Source: Candidatus Rokuibacteriota bacterium (lineage in GTDB: Bacteria; Methylomirabilota; Methylomirabilia; Rokubacteriales; CSP1-6). From it: DNA of 10,854 bases. The DNA lies in contig JACQCL010000195.1 of assembly GCA_016201645.1 (NCBI GenBank), positions 1 through 10,854 of the forward strand, read 5' to 3'. Positions 4,999 through 10,854 of the stretch are shown in pieces. The translations under genes were made by a program, and so were the position numbers. A model generated the notes under the pieces. It was not told the DNA's origin, ran no database searches, and saw only the letters and a list, made by a program, of their open reading frames with translations. Position 1 is the stretch's first letter; every line of letters starts with the position of its first letter.

Positions 4999-6011
4999 TC
5001 ATCGTGTTGAAGTCGGGAGTCACGGACGCGGAGGTCGATGCTGTCTGCCGGCGGGTCGCGGAGCTGGGCTATCAGCCTCACACCATCCGAGGCGAGTTCA
5101 AGACGGTGATCGGCGCGGTCGGCGAGGAGCGCGGCAAGGCGGACCTCAGGATCCTCGAGGCGATGGAGGTGGTGGAAAGGGTCGTGCCGATCCAGCAGCC
5201 GTTCAAGCTCGCGAGCAAGGAAATCAAGCCGGAGCTGAGCGAGGTCCGCGTCCACGGCGTCCCGATCGGCGGTCCGCGCGTGGTCGTGATGGCCGGACCG
5301 TGCTCGGTGGAGTCGGCGTCCCAGGTGCTCGAGGTGGCGGAGGCCGTCAAGGCCGCCGGCGCCAGCATTCTCCGGGGCGGCGCGTACAAGCCGCGCACCT
5401 CGCCCTACGCCTTTCAGGGCCTCAAGGAGCAGGGGCTCAAGTACCTGGCGGAGGCCCGCAAACGGACCGGGCTCCCGGTCGTCACGGAGGTGCTAGAAAC
5501 CGAGAGCGTGGAGCTGGTTGCGGAATACGCCGACATTCTCCAGATCGGGGCGCGCAACGTCCAGAACTTCACGCTCCTGCGCCGCGTGGGCGAGACGGGC
5601 AAGCCGGTCCTGCTCAAGCGCGGGATGGCCACGAGCATCCAGGAATGGCTGCTCTCGGCAGAGTACATCCTGTCGTCCGGCAACCCCAACGTGATCCTCT
5701 GCGAGCGGGGGATCCGCACGTTCGAAACCGCGACCCGCTTCACGCTGGATCTCAACGCCGTGCCGGTGGTCAGGAAACTTTCGCATCTGCCGGTGATCGT
5801 GGATCCGTCCCACGGCACCGGGCATTGGGACCTGGTCGCCCCGATGGCCAAGGGCGCAGTGGCCTGCGGGGCCGACGGGCTGATCATCGAGGTCCACCCG
5901 CGCCCCGAGGAGGCGCTCTCCGACGGACCGCAGTCGCTGAAGCCGGCCAAGTTTGCCCAGCTCATGCAGGAGCTAAGACCTGTCGCCCTGGCCGTCGGCC
6001 GCACCCTTTGA
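4995..6011 (+). CDS. aroF: DAHP synthase, type I-beta with ferredoxin-like regulatory domain (copy 2)
   Basis: A second 338-residue enzyme of the same family, collinear with copy 1 without gaps. It starts at GTG 4995 inside the stop of copy 1 (GTGA overlap), with GGGAG 6 nt upstream, so translation is coupled. Cys103, His273, Glu299 and Asp310 and the loop GGAYKPRTSPYAFQG are present, so it should be active. By eye about three quarters of barrel residues match copy 1, but only about half in the N-terminal domain. His29 is kept while residue 31 is Ile (PHTIRGE) instead of Ser, so its allosteric ligand may differ (Phe, another aromatic, or none). The pair looks like a tandem duplication; a 38-nt stretch (5697-5734) is identical to 4684-4721. 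Transcription ends somewhere before the separate tonB promoter; no terminator is visible. Confidence 0.94.
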   Translation: MIIVLKSGVTDAEVDAVCRRVAELGYQPHTIRGEFKTVIGAVGEERGKADLRILEAMEVVERVVPIQQPFKLASKEIKPELSEVRVHGVPIGGPRVVVMAGPCSVESASQVLEVAEAVKAAGASILRGGAYKPRTSPYAFQGLKEQGLKYLAEARKRTGLPVVTEVLETESVELVAEYADILQIGARNVQNFTLLRRVGETGKPVLLKRGMATSIQEWLLSAEYILSSGNPNVILCERGIRTFETATRFTLDLNAVPVVRKLSHLPVIVDPSHGTGHWDLVAPMAKGAVACGADGLIIEVHPRPEEALSDGPQSLKPAKFAQLMQELRPVALAVGRTL

Positions 6012-6043
6012 CTCGAAGTGGGCCGCCTACCCTCTGAGCGTTC

Positions 6044-6073
6044 TCGACGTCGTCAACCCAGGCGTGGCATAAT
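6044..6073 (+). promoter_or_regulatory. Candidate promoter of tonB, nearly leaderless
   Basis: TCGACG (6044-6049, 4 of 6), an 18-bp spacer and CATAAT (6068-6073) preceded by TGG, an extended -10. The ATG at 6083 lies 9 nt after the box, so the message would have a leader of only 0-4 nt. Only a weak AGG (6076-6078) precedes the start codon. Confidence 0.5.
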
Positions 6074-6082
6074 TCAGGCCTG

Positions 6083-6982
6083 ATGAGGGTTCGCCTGCCT
6101 GAGCCGGGCTCCTGGAAACGGCTGCGCCTCGCCGCGGCCGTCTCCCTTCTCTTCCACGTGACGCTCTTTACCCTCCTTTTCTTTCTCCAGGGGGTTCCTC
6201 CGCCTGTCATTGCGAGGAAGGGCGAGCCGCTCTTCATCGAGCTTCCCAAGTCTGAGGAGGAGGCCGCCCCTCGGGGTAACCCGGCGCTCCCCGTTGCCCC
6301 ACGGCCCGAGCCAGCTCGTCCCTCCGTTGCCAAGTCGTCGCCGCCGGCCAGGCCGGTTCCCAGGCTGGAAACTGTGCGCCCGGCTCCCAAGCCGGAGCCC
6401 GCGCCCGCCAGGCCGACGCCGGAGCCTGCGCCCCCTCAGGTGGCGAAAGCCGCGCCGGAGCCTGAGCCCGAAGGGACAAAGGCTGCCCCGGCGGCCCCAA
6501 AGGAAGAGGCCAAGCCGGAGCCCGCGGCCCCTTCGGTTGGCGAAACGCGAACGGCCCTCGCCAAGCCGCCGGCTGAGGAGGGCAGACCCGGCGGGGGTGG
6601 AGGGTTGCGCAGCGGCCGCGGCGGGATCGAGGGCGAGCCGATCCCTCTCGATACAAAAGATCCGCGCTACACGGATTACTTCGACACAATCCGCCGCCGG
6701 ATCCAGGAGAAGTGGATCTATCCGCGCGAGGCGGGCGAGCGGGGGATTGGCGGGCGACTGGTGATCGAGTTCGCGATCCGAAAGGACGGGTGGCTCCTGG
6801 CCGTGGACCTCAAGCGCTCCTCGGGAGTCGAGATTCTGGACCGGTACGCCATGAACGCCCTCAAGCTCGCCCAGCCGTTCCCCCCCGTGCCCGACTCGGT
6901 GTCGAAGGGCACGCTTCCGATCGCGGGAATTTTCACCTACCAGATTGTGGACTCCGGCCTTCTGAATCAGTTCCTCCGCTAG
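6083..6982 (+). CDS. tonB: TonB-type energy transducer
   Basis: A 299-residue protein with TonB architecture. TonB proteins use the ExbB/ExbD proton channel to drive outer-membrane transporters. Residues 14-36 form the single inner-membrane helix and contain S21-LLF-H25, the SxxxH motif needed for coupling to ExbB/ExbD. Residues ~38-190 are a periplasm-spanning linker rich in Pro, Ala, Glu and Lys (repeated PEPAP-like units) ending in a glycine run. Residues ~198-299 are the C-terminal domain (YFDTIRRRIQEKWIYPREAG, RLVIEFAIRKDGWL, then PFPPVPDSV and IFTYQIV). A TolA role cannot be excluded because exbB, exbD and a receptor gene are not in the window. It has its own promoter 72 nt after aroF. 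No terminator was recognised downstream; a GGGG-TTT-CCCC hairpin at 7050-7060 has no U-run. Confidence 0.85.
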   Translation: MRVRLPEPGSWKRLRLAAAVSLLFHVTLFTLLFFLQGVPPPVIARKGEPLFIELPKSEEEAAPRGNPALPVAPRPEPARPSVAKSSPPARPVPRLETVRPAPKPEPAPARPTPEPAPPQVAKAAPEPEPEGTKAAPAAPKEEAKPEPAAPSVGETRTALAKPPAEEGRPGGGGGLRSGRGGIEGEPIPLDTKDPRYTDYFDTIRRRIQEKWIYPREAGERGIGGRLVIEFAIRKDGWLLAVDLKRSSGVEILDRYAMNALKLAQPFPPVPDSVSKGTLPIAGIFTYQIVDSGLLNQFLR

Positions 6983-7060
6983 GCCTCTGGTGGGCTGCGG
7001 CGCACGCGTTCGACTTCACGCTAAGTGTCGGATTTGACTTCAATCCTCCGGGGTTTCCCC

Positions 7061-7090
7061 TTGACAGTCCATCTCGGCCGCTGTTAGCAT
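7061..7090 (+). promoter_or_regulatory. Promoter of tRNA-Val
   Basis: A perfect TTGACA (7061-7066), an 18-bp spacer and TAGCAT (7085-7090) with an extended TGT just upstream. The start would be near 7097, giving a 5' precursor of about 16 nt before the mature tRNA. It is the strongest promoter-like sequence in the window. Confidence 0.65.
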
Positions 7091-7112
7091 ATGCGATACT
7101 TTTCATGGGTAC

Positions 7113-7187
7113 AGGCTCGTAGCTCAGTGGGAGAGCGCCTCTCTGACGCAGAGGAGGTCGGCGGTTCGAGACCGCCCGAGCCTACCA
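7113..7187 (+). tRNA. tRNA-Val (anticodon GAC)
   Basis: All arms fold: acceptor AGGCTCG (7113-7119) with CGAGCCT (7177-7183); D stem GCTC/GAGC (7122-7125 with 7133-7136); anticodon stem CCTCT/AGAGG (7138-7142 with 7150-7154) around loop CTGACGC; T stem GGCGG/CCGCC (7160-7164 with 7172-7176) around TTCGAGA. The anticodon at 7145-7147 is GAC, reading Val codons GUC and GUU. The discriminator is A7184, and CCA is encoded at 7185-7187. It has its own promoter and is followed within 10 nt by an intrinsic terminator, with thrS next. Confidence 0.96.
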
Positions 7188-7193
7188 TCGCCG

Positions 7194-7231
7194 AAAGCAC
7201 CACGGGGGCGGTCCCTCAGTGGTGCTTTTTT
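7194..7231 (+). terminator. Intrinsic terminator after tRNA-Val
   Basis: AAAGCACCAC (7194-7203) pairs with GTGGTGCTTT (7219-7228), with a 15-nt loop and a run of six T (7226-7231). It should end the tRNA transcript. It lies only 32 nt before the thrS start codon, so it may also act as a control point if thrS is transcribed by read-through. Confidence 0.85.
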
Positions 7232-7263
7232 CGTGTGCTGGGATAGCGGCGGCTAGATCGTCC

Positions 7264-9057
7264 ATGGCGAGAAGCGAGGAAGATCGACACCTGCACTTCG
7301 AAGGGCAGACCGACTGCGAGCCGGCACCCCTGCCGACCGTCCGCCACTCTTCCTCTCACGTGATGGCCCAGGCCGTGAAGCAGCTCTTCCCAGACGTGAA
7401 GCTGGCCATCGGACCGGCGATCGAAGACGGTTTCTACTACGACTTTGCCAAGTCCGAACCGTTTACCCCTGAAGATCTCAACCGCATCGAGCAGCGGATG
7501 CGAGAGATCGTCCAGAAGGATTTGCCCTTCGTGAGGGAGGAGATGCCGCGCGAGGCCGCCGTCCGGTTTTTCGAGTCGCGGGGCGAGCCCTTCAAGGTGG
7601 AGATCCTCAAGGGGATTGATGCCCTATCGGTCTCGCTCTACCGGCAGGGGGACTTTGTGGACCTCTGCCGAGGCCCGCACGTCCCCGCCACCGGGCACAT
7701 CAAGGCCTTCAAGCTCCTCTCGAGCTCGGGCGCGTACTGGCGGGGGAGCGAGAAGAACCCGATGCTCCAGCGGATCTACGGGACGGCCTGGCTCACGCAG
7801 GAAGAGCTGGACCGCCATCTGTGGCGACTGGAAGAAGCGAAGAAGCGCGATCATCGGAAGCTCGGACGGGAGCTGGACCTGTTCGTCTTTCAGGACGTGT
7901 CCCCCGGCGCCCCATTCTGGCTGCCCAAGGGGATGGTGATCTTCCGCGAGCTGGAGCGCTTCTGGCGGGAGGTTCACGACGCGCGCGGATACCAGGAGAT
8001 CTCCACGCCCATCCTTGTGAACAGGCGCCTCTGGGAGGAATCGGGGCACTGGGAGCACTACCGCGAGAACATGTTCCTCGTCGAGGTGGAAGAGCAGGTC
8101 TTCGGGCTTAAGCCGATGAACTGCCCCGAATCCACGTACGTCTATCGCCACCACCTCCGCTCCTACCGCGACCTCCCGTTGCGCTTGTCCGAGCTGGGGC
8201 GGCTCCACCGCTTCGAGCGGAGCGGGACCTTGGCAGGCATGTTCCGGGTCCGGCAGTTCACGCAGGATGACGCCCACATCTACTGCCGACCGGACCAGCT
8301 CCAGTCGGAGATCACGGGCGTCCTCGAGATTGTCCAGCTGCTGTACGGCGCCTTCGGCTTCGAGCCGCGCTTCTTCCTGTCCACGAAGCCGGACAAGGGG
8401 ATGGGCGATCCGGCGCTCTGGGAGCAGGCGGAGACGGCGCTGCGCGAGGCCCTCGTGAAGCGCGATCTTCCGCACGAGGTGAGGGCGGGGGAGGGCGCCT
8501 TCTACGGCCCCAAGATCGACGTCGTCATCTCCGACGTCCTCGGTCGCGACTGGCAGCTGGCGACGATCCAGCTCGACTTCGTGATGCTGCCGGAGCGCTT
8601 CGGGCTCGAGTACATTGACGCGGACGGCCAGGCCAAGCGGCCGGTGGCCATCCACCGGGCGATCTACGGCTCCTTCGAGCGCTTCGTGGGGATCCTGACC
8701 GAGCACTTCGCCGGCGCCTTCCCGACGTGGCTGGCGCCGGTCCAGGCGCGGGTGCTGCCCGTGAGCGAGAAGATCGCCGCGTATGGCCGGTCGGTCTTCG
8801 ACCGCCTCCGGGACGCGGGGATCCGGGTGGAGCTGGATGATCGCAACGAAAAGCTGGGCTACCGGATCCGCGAGGCCCAGCTCCAGAAGCTCCCCTACAT
8901 GCTGATCGTGGGCGCGCGCGAAAGCCAGGAGGGTACGGTGAGCCTCCGCCGTCGGACGGGAGAGGATGTGGGCGCGGTGCCCGTGGACCGGCTGTGCGCC
9001 GACCTCGTGGCGGAGGTGGCCAGCCGGTCCGTGTCATTAACGGTGGGCCGCTCCTAG
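7264..9057 (+). CDS. thrS: Threonyl-tRNA synthetase lacking the TGS domain
   Basis: Class II synthetase that charges tRNA-Thr and edits Ser-tRNA-Thr. From ATG 7264 it has 597 residues, against about 640 in the usual form. The editing domain begins almost at once (RHSSSH, His28 and His32; CRGPH, Cys135 and His139). Core zinc ligands Cys287 (MNCPES), His338 (DDAHIYC) and His464 (AIHRAIYGSFERF) each lie 47 below the E. coli numbers Cys334, His385 and His511, so the core is collinear and only the N-terminal TGS region is missing. The anticodon domain follows (DDRNEKLGYRIREAQLQKLP). MNCPES replaces the common MNCPGH. In-frame GTG codons at 7219 and 7222 lie in the terminator hairpin and would add only 14-15 residues, not a TGS domain. 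No good ribosome binding site precedes the ATG, so the start is less certain than the gene. Confidence 0.93.
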   Translation: MARSEEDRHLHFEGQTDCEPAPLPTVRHSSSHVMAQAVKQLFPDVKLAIGPAIEDGFYYDFAKSEPFTPEDLNRIEQRMREIVQKDLPFVREEMPREAAVRFFESRGEPFKVEILKGIDALSVSLYRQGDFVDLCRGPHVPATGHIKAFKLLSSSGAYWRGSEKNPMLQRIYGTAWLTQEELDRHLWRLEEAKKRDHRKLGRELDLFVFQDVSPGAPFWLPKGMVIFRELERFWREVHDARGYQEISTPILVNRRLWEESGHWEHYRENMFLVEVEEQVFGLKPMNCPESTYVYRHHLRSYRDLPLRLSELGRLHRFERSGTLAGMFRVRQFTQDDAHIYCRPDQLQSEITGVLEIVQLLYGAFGFEPRFFLSTKPDKGMGDPALWEQAETALREALVKRDLPHEVRAGEGAFYGPKIDVVISDVLGRDWQLATIQLDFVMLPERFGLEYIDADGQAKRPVAIHRAIYGSFERFVGILTEHFAGAFPTWLAPVQARVLPVSEKIAAYGRSVFDRLRDAGIRVELDDRNEKLGYRIREAQLQKLPYMLIVGARESQEGTVSLRRRTGEDVGAVPVDRLCADLVAEVASRSVSLTVGRS

Positions 9058-9087
9058 GCGAGCCAGGGCCCGCAAAGGAGGACAGCG

Positions 9088-9606
9088 ATCCAGTCAAAGG
9101 AGATTCGCATCAACGAGGGCATTCGAGTCCGGGAGGTCCGGGTCGTCAGCCCGGAAGGTGAGCAATTGGGCGTCCTGCCCCTGAGCCAGGCGCTGGAGCA
9201 GGCGGCGCAGCACGGCCTGGATCTGGTTGAAGTCGCCCCCGAGGCCAACCCGCCCGTGTGCCGCATCATGGATTTCGGGAAGTACAAGTACTTGCAGGCC
9301 CGGCGGCAGAAAGAGGCGCGCAAGAAACAGACGATCATCCAGGTGAAGGAAGTCAAGATGGGGCCGAAGACGGATGCCCACGATTTCGACTTCAAGGCCA
9401 AACACATCCGGCGCTTCCTCGAGGACGGCAACAAGGCCAAGGTGACCGTGCGGTTCAAGGGACGGGAGATGGCCCACACCGAGCTCGGCTGGAAGATCCT
9501 CAATCGGATGGCTCAGACCGTCTCGGACCTCGCCGTGATCGAGCACCATCCGAAGATGGAGGGGCGGATGCTCACGATGATCCTCTCTCCGAAGACTCGA
9601 AAATAG
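9088..9606 (+). CDS. infC: Translation initiation factor IF-3, apparent ATC start
   Basis: IF-3 binds the 30S subunit, prevents premature 50S joining and proofreads start codons. The 172-residue product has the N-terminal domain (KEIRINEGIRVREVRVVSPE, LDLVEVAPEANPPVCRIMDF), the linker helix (KYKYLQARRQKEARKKQ) and the C-terminal domain (KTDAHDFDFKAKHIRRFLED, KGREMAH). The conserved start of the family, RINEGIRV, lies upstream of any ATG or GTG in frame. AAAGGAGG at 9074-9081 is followed by 6 nt and ATC at 9088-9090, so ATC is the likely start. Rare AUU, AUC or AUA starts are the known basis of IF-3 autoregulation, because IF-3 rejects such codons. A TTG start at 9166 would remove about 26 conserved residues. 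It lies 30 nt after thrS, in the classic thrS-infC-rpmI-rplT order. Confidence 0.92.
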   Translation: MQSKEIRINEGIRVREVRVVSPEGEQLGVLPLSQALEQAAQHGLDLVEVAPEANPPVCRIMDFGKYKYLQARRQKEARKKQTIIQVKEVKMGPKTDAHDFDFKAKHIRRFLEDGNKAKVTVRFKGREMAHTELGWKILNRMAQTVSDLAVIEHHPKMEGRMLTMILSPKTRK

Positions 9607-9618
9607 GGGAGCCTCCTC

Positions 9619-9816
9619 ATGCCAAAGATGAAGTCAAAGCGGGGCGCGGTCAAGCGGTTCAAGGCCACCGCGTCCGGAAAGATCAAACGCCGGAAGGGCT
9701 GGAAGAGTCATCTGCTGGAGTGGAAGTCGCCGAAGCGACGCCGGAGGCTCCGGAAGGCCAGCCTGGTGTCCAAGGAAGACGCGCGCCGGATCAAACGCCT
9801 CCTGCCCTATCTCTGA
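9619..9816 (+). CDS. rpmI: Large-subunit ribosomal protein bL35
   Basis: A 65-residue, very basic protein starting MPKMKSKRGAVKRFKATASG and ending RIKRLLPYL, the full usual bL35 length and pattern. It is part of the 50S subunit. GGGGAG at 9606-9611 serves as ribosome binding site, overlapping the infC stop codon, so translation of infC and rpmI is closely linked. In well-studied bacteria this gene and rplT are repressed by free L20 acting on the leader RNA. I could not see an L20-binding pseudoknot by eye. Confidence 0.97.
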   Translation: MPKMKSKRGAVKRFKATASGKIKRRKGWKSHLLEWKSPKRRRRLRKASLVSKEDARRIKRLLPYL

Positions 9817-9834
9817 CCGCAAAGGAGCTGAAAC

Positions 9835-10194
9835 ATGCCACGAGCCAAGGGCGGGCCGAGAAAAGCCCGCCGCCGCAAGAAGGTCCTCAAGCAGGCCAAG
9901 GGATACGTGGGGGGGCGGCATCGCCTCTTCCGGACGGCCAAGGAGACGGTCCTTCGCGCCGGCGTCTTCGCGTATCGGGACCGCCGGCAGAAAAAACGCC
10001 GGTTCCGGTCGCTCTGGATCATCCGGATCAACGCCGCCGCCCGGGCCCTGGGGCTGTCGTACTCATCTCTCATGAACGGGCTCAAGAAGGCCGGCGTCGC
10101 CTTGGACCGGAAGATTCTGGCCGAGCTGGCGACGAAGGACCCGGCGGCGTTCGCCAAGCTGGCCGAAACGGCGAAGGCCCAGGGTGGCAGATAA
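9835..10194 (+). CDS. rplT: Large-subunit ribosomal protein bL20
   Basis: A 119-residue basic protein with the family start MPRAKGGPRKARRRKKVLKQ, then AKGYVGGRHRLFRTAKE and SLWIIRINAAARALGLSYSS. The length is normal. L20 is needed early in 50S assembly by binding 23S rRNA, and it is the usual autorepressor of the rpmI-rplT pair. AAAGGAG upstream of ATG 9835 is a good ribosome binding site, and the gap after rpmI is 18 nt. The last 11 nt, including the stop, overlap the start of pheS. Confidence 0.97.
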   Translation: MPRAKGGPRKARRRKKVLKQAKGYVGGRHRLFRTAKETVLRAGVFAYRDRRQKKRRFRSLWIIRINAAARALGLSYSSLMNGLKKAGVALDRKILAELATKDPAAFAKLAETAKAQGGR

Positions 10195-10854
10195 GCGGGT
10201 CGCCGAGGTTCTGAAGGGGGCCCGCGCCGATCTGGCCCGGGCCCAGTCCAGCGCCGACCTCGAGCAGGTCCGCGTGAAGTACCTTGGCCGGCAGGGGGTC
10301 CTCACACGCCTCCTCCGGTCGCTCCCCTCGCTCCCCGTCTCCGAGCGCCCCGAAGTCGGACGCCAGGCCAATCAGGCCAAGACCGAGATCGAGAGTCTGC
10401 TCGGCCAGCGGCTGGCCGAGGTGAAGGCGGCCGAACGCCGCCGGGAGCTGGCCTCTCAGCGGATCGATCTGACTCTGCCAGGACGCCGTCCGCCGACGGG
10501 CACGCTTCACCCGCTGACCCTCGTGCAGGACGAGATCATCGAGATTTTTCAGGGCCTGGGCTTTGCCGTCGCCGAGGGGCCGGAGGTCGAGTCAGACTTC
10601 TACAACTTCGAGGCGCTGAACATCCCCAAGGATCACCCGGCCCGAGACATGCAGGACACCTTCTACGTGTCGGACGACGTGCTGCTCCGGACTCACACCT
10701 CCCCGGTGCAGGTCCGCGTCATGAAGGTCCAGCCTCCGCCAGTCAGGGTCATTTGCCCCGGAAAGGTCTATCGCCGCGATGCGGACATCACGCACTCGCC
10801 GATGTTCCACCAGGTCGAAGGGCTCGCTGTGGACACAGGGATCTCCATGGCCGA
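10184..10854 (+). CDS. pheS: Phenylalanyl-tRNA synthetase alpha subunit (partial, 3' end outside window)
   Basis: The frame from GTG 10184 stays open to the window edge, 223 codons, about two thirds of PheS. Residues ~1-95 match the N-terminal coiled-coil that binds tRNA-Phe (VRVKYLGRQGVLTRLLRSLP). The class II catalytic domain follows: HPLTLVQDEIIEIFQGLGF, GPEVESDFYNFEALNIPKDH, ARDMQDTFYV, LLRTHTSPVQVR and the motif 2 region ICPGKVYRRDADITHSPMFH. It forms an alpha2-beta2 enzyme with PheT, expected just outside the window. The GTG lies 11 nt before the end of rplT with a short AAGG (10174-10177) upstream, so translation is probably coupled to L20. No pheM-like leader is visible between rplT and pheS. 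Confidence 0.95.
   Translation, partial: MADKRVAEVLKGARADLARAQSSADLEQVRVKYLGRQGVLTRLLRSLPSLPVSERPEVGRQANQAKTEIESLLGQRLAEVKAAERRRELASQRIDLTLPGRRPPTGTLHPLTLVQDEIIEIFQGLGFAVAEGPEVESDFYNFEALNIPKDHPARDMQDTFYVSDDVLLRTHTSPVQVRVMKVQPPPVRVICPGKVYRRDADITHSPMFHQVEGLAVDTGISMA

Noticed and set aside
7219..7263. thrS start at GTG 7219 or 7222
   Set aside because: These codons are inside the 3' arm of the tRNA terminator, have no ribosome binding site, and the added residues match nothing in the family.
7624..8706. 360-codon open frame on the minus strand
   Set aside because: It lies opposite thrS and has no recognisable domain.
1..10854. CRISPR arrays, insertion sequences, phage genes or defence systems
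   Set aside because: No regularly spaced repeats, transposase or integrase motifs, or terminal inverted repeats with target duplications were seen. The gene content is core metabolism and translation.

Overview
The window is GC-rich bacterial chromosome carrying mostly housekeeping genes. Three things suggest a Gram-negative, probably soil or sediment lineage of the Methylomirabilota/Rokubacteria or deltaproteobacterial kind: a TonB protein, the gene order thrS-infC-rpmI-rplT-pheS, and the overall base composition. The taxonomy is inference; no marker here settles it.

Layout. Positions 1-1490 (+) hold the tail of a membrane protein, a nitrilase broken by one missing base just before its catalytic cysteine, and a small membrane-anchored cysteine-containing protein. 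Positions 1520-2665 (-) hold a Crp/Fnr-type regulator followed by a CopD-like membrane protein. A divergent gene at 2761-3462 (+) encodes a TVP38/TMEM64 (DedA-like) membrane protein. Positions 3487-6011 (+) are an aromatic amino acid unit: a promoter, a 29-residue leader peptide with Trp-Arg-Phe-Tyr-Phe-Phe-Tyr-Phe, mutually exclusive RNA hairpins ending in an intrinsic terminator, and two tandem overlapping DAHP synthase genes. Positions 6083-6982 (+) encode a TonB-type energy transducer. Positions 7113-7187 are tRNA-Val(GAC) with its own promoter and terminator. From 7264 to the window end runs thrS (without a TGS domain), infC (apparent ATC start), rpmI, rplT and the first two thirds of pheS.

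How the parts work together. The strongest discovery is the aro leader. Its aromatic codon block lies directly after an 11-nt segment that pairs perfectly with a segment overlapping the proposed antiterminator strand. A ribosome stalled for lack of charged tRNA-Phe or tRNA-Tyr would mask that segment, allow the antiterminator (3668-3676 with 3694-3702) and open the two DAHP synthase genes, the entry step of the shikimate pathway. The enzymes also carry N-terminal ferredoxin-like regulatory domains. These differ at residue 31, a position tied to tyrosine binding in the Thermotoga enzyme, so the unit may combine attenuation with two different feedback specificities. Downstream, the translation cluster shows family-typical self-regulatory features such as the unusual infC start codon.
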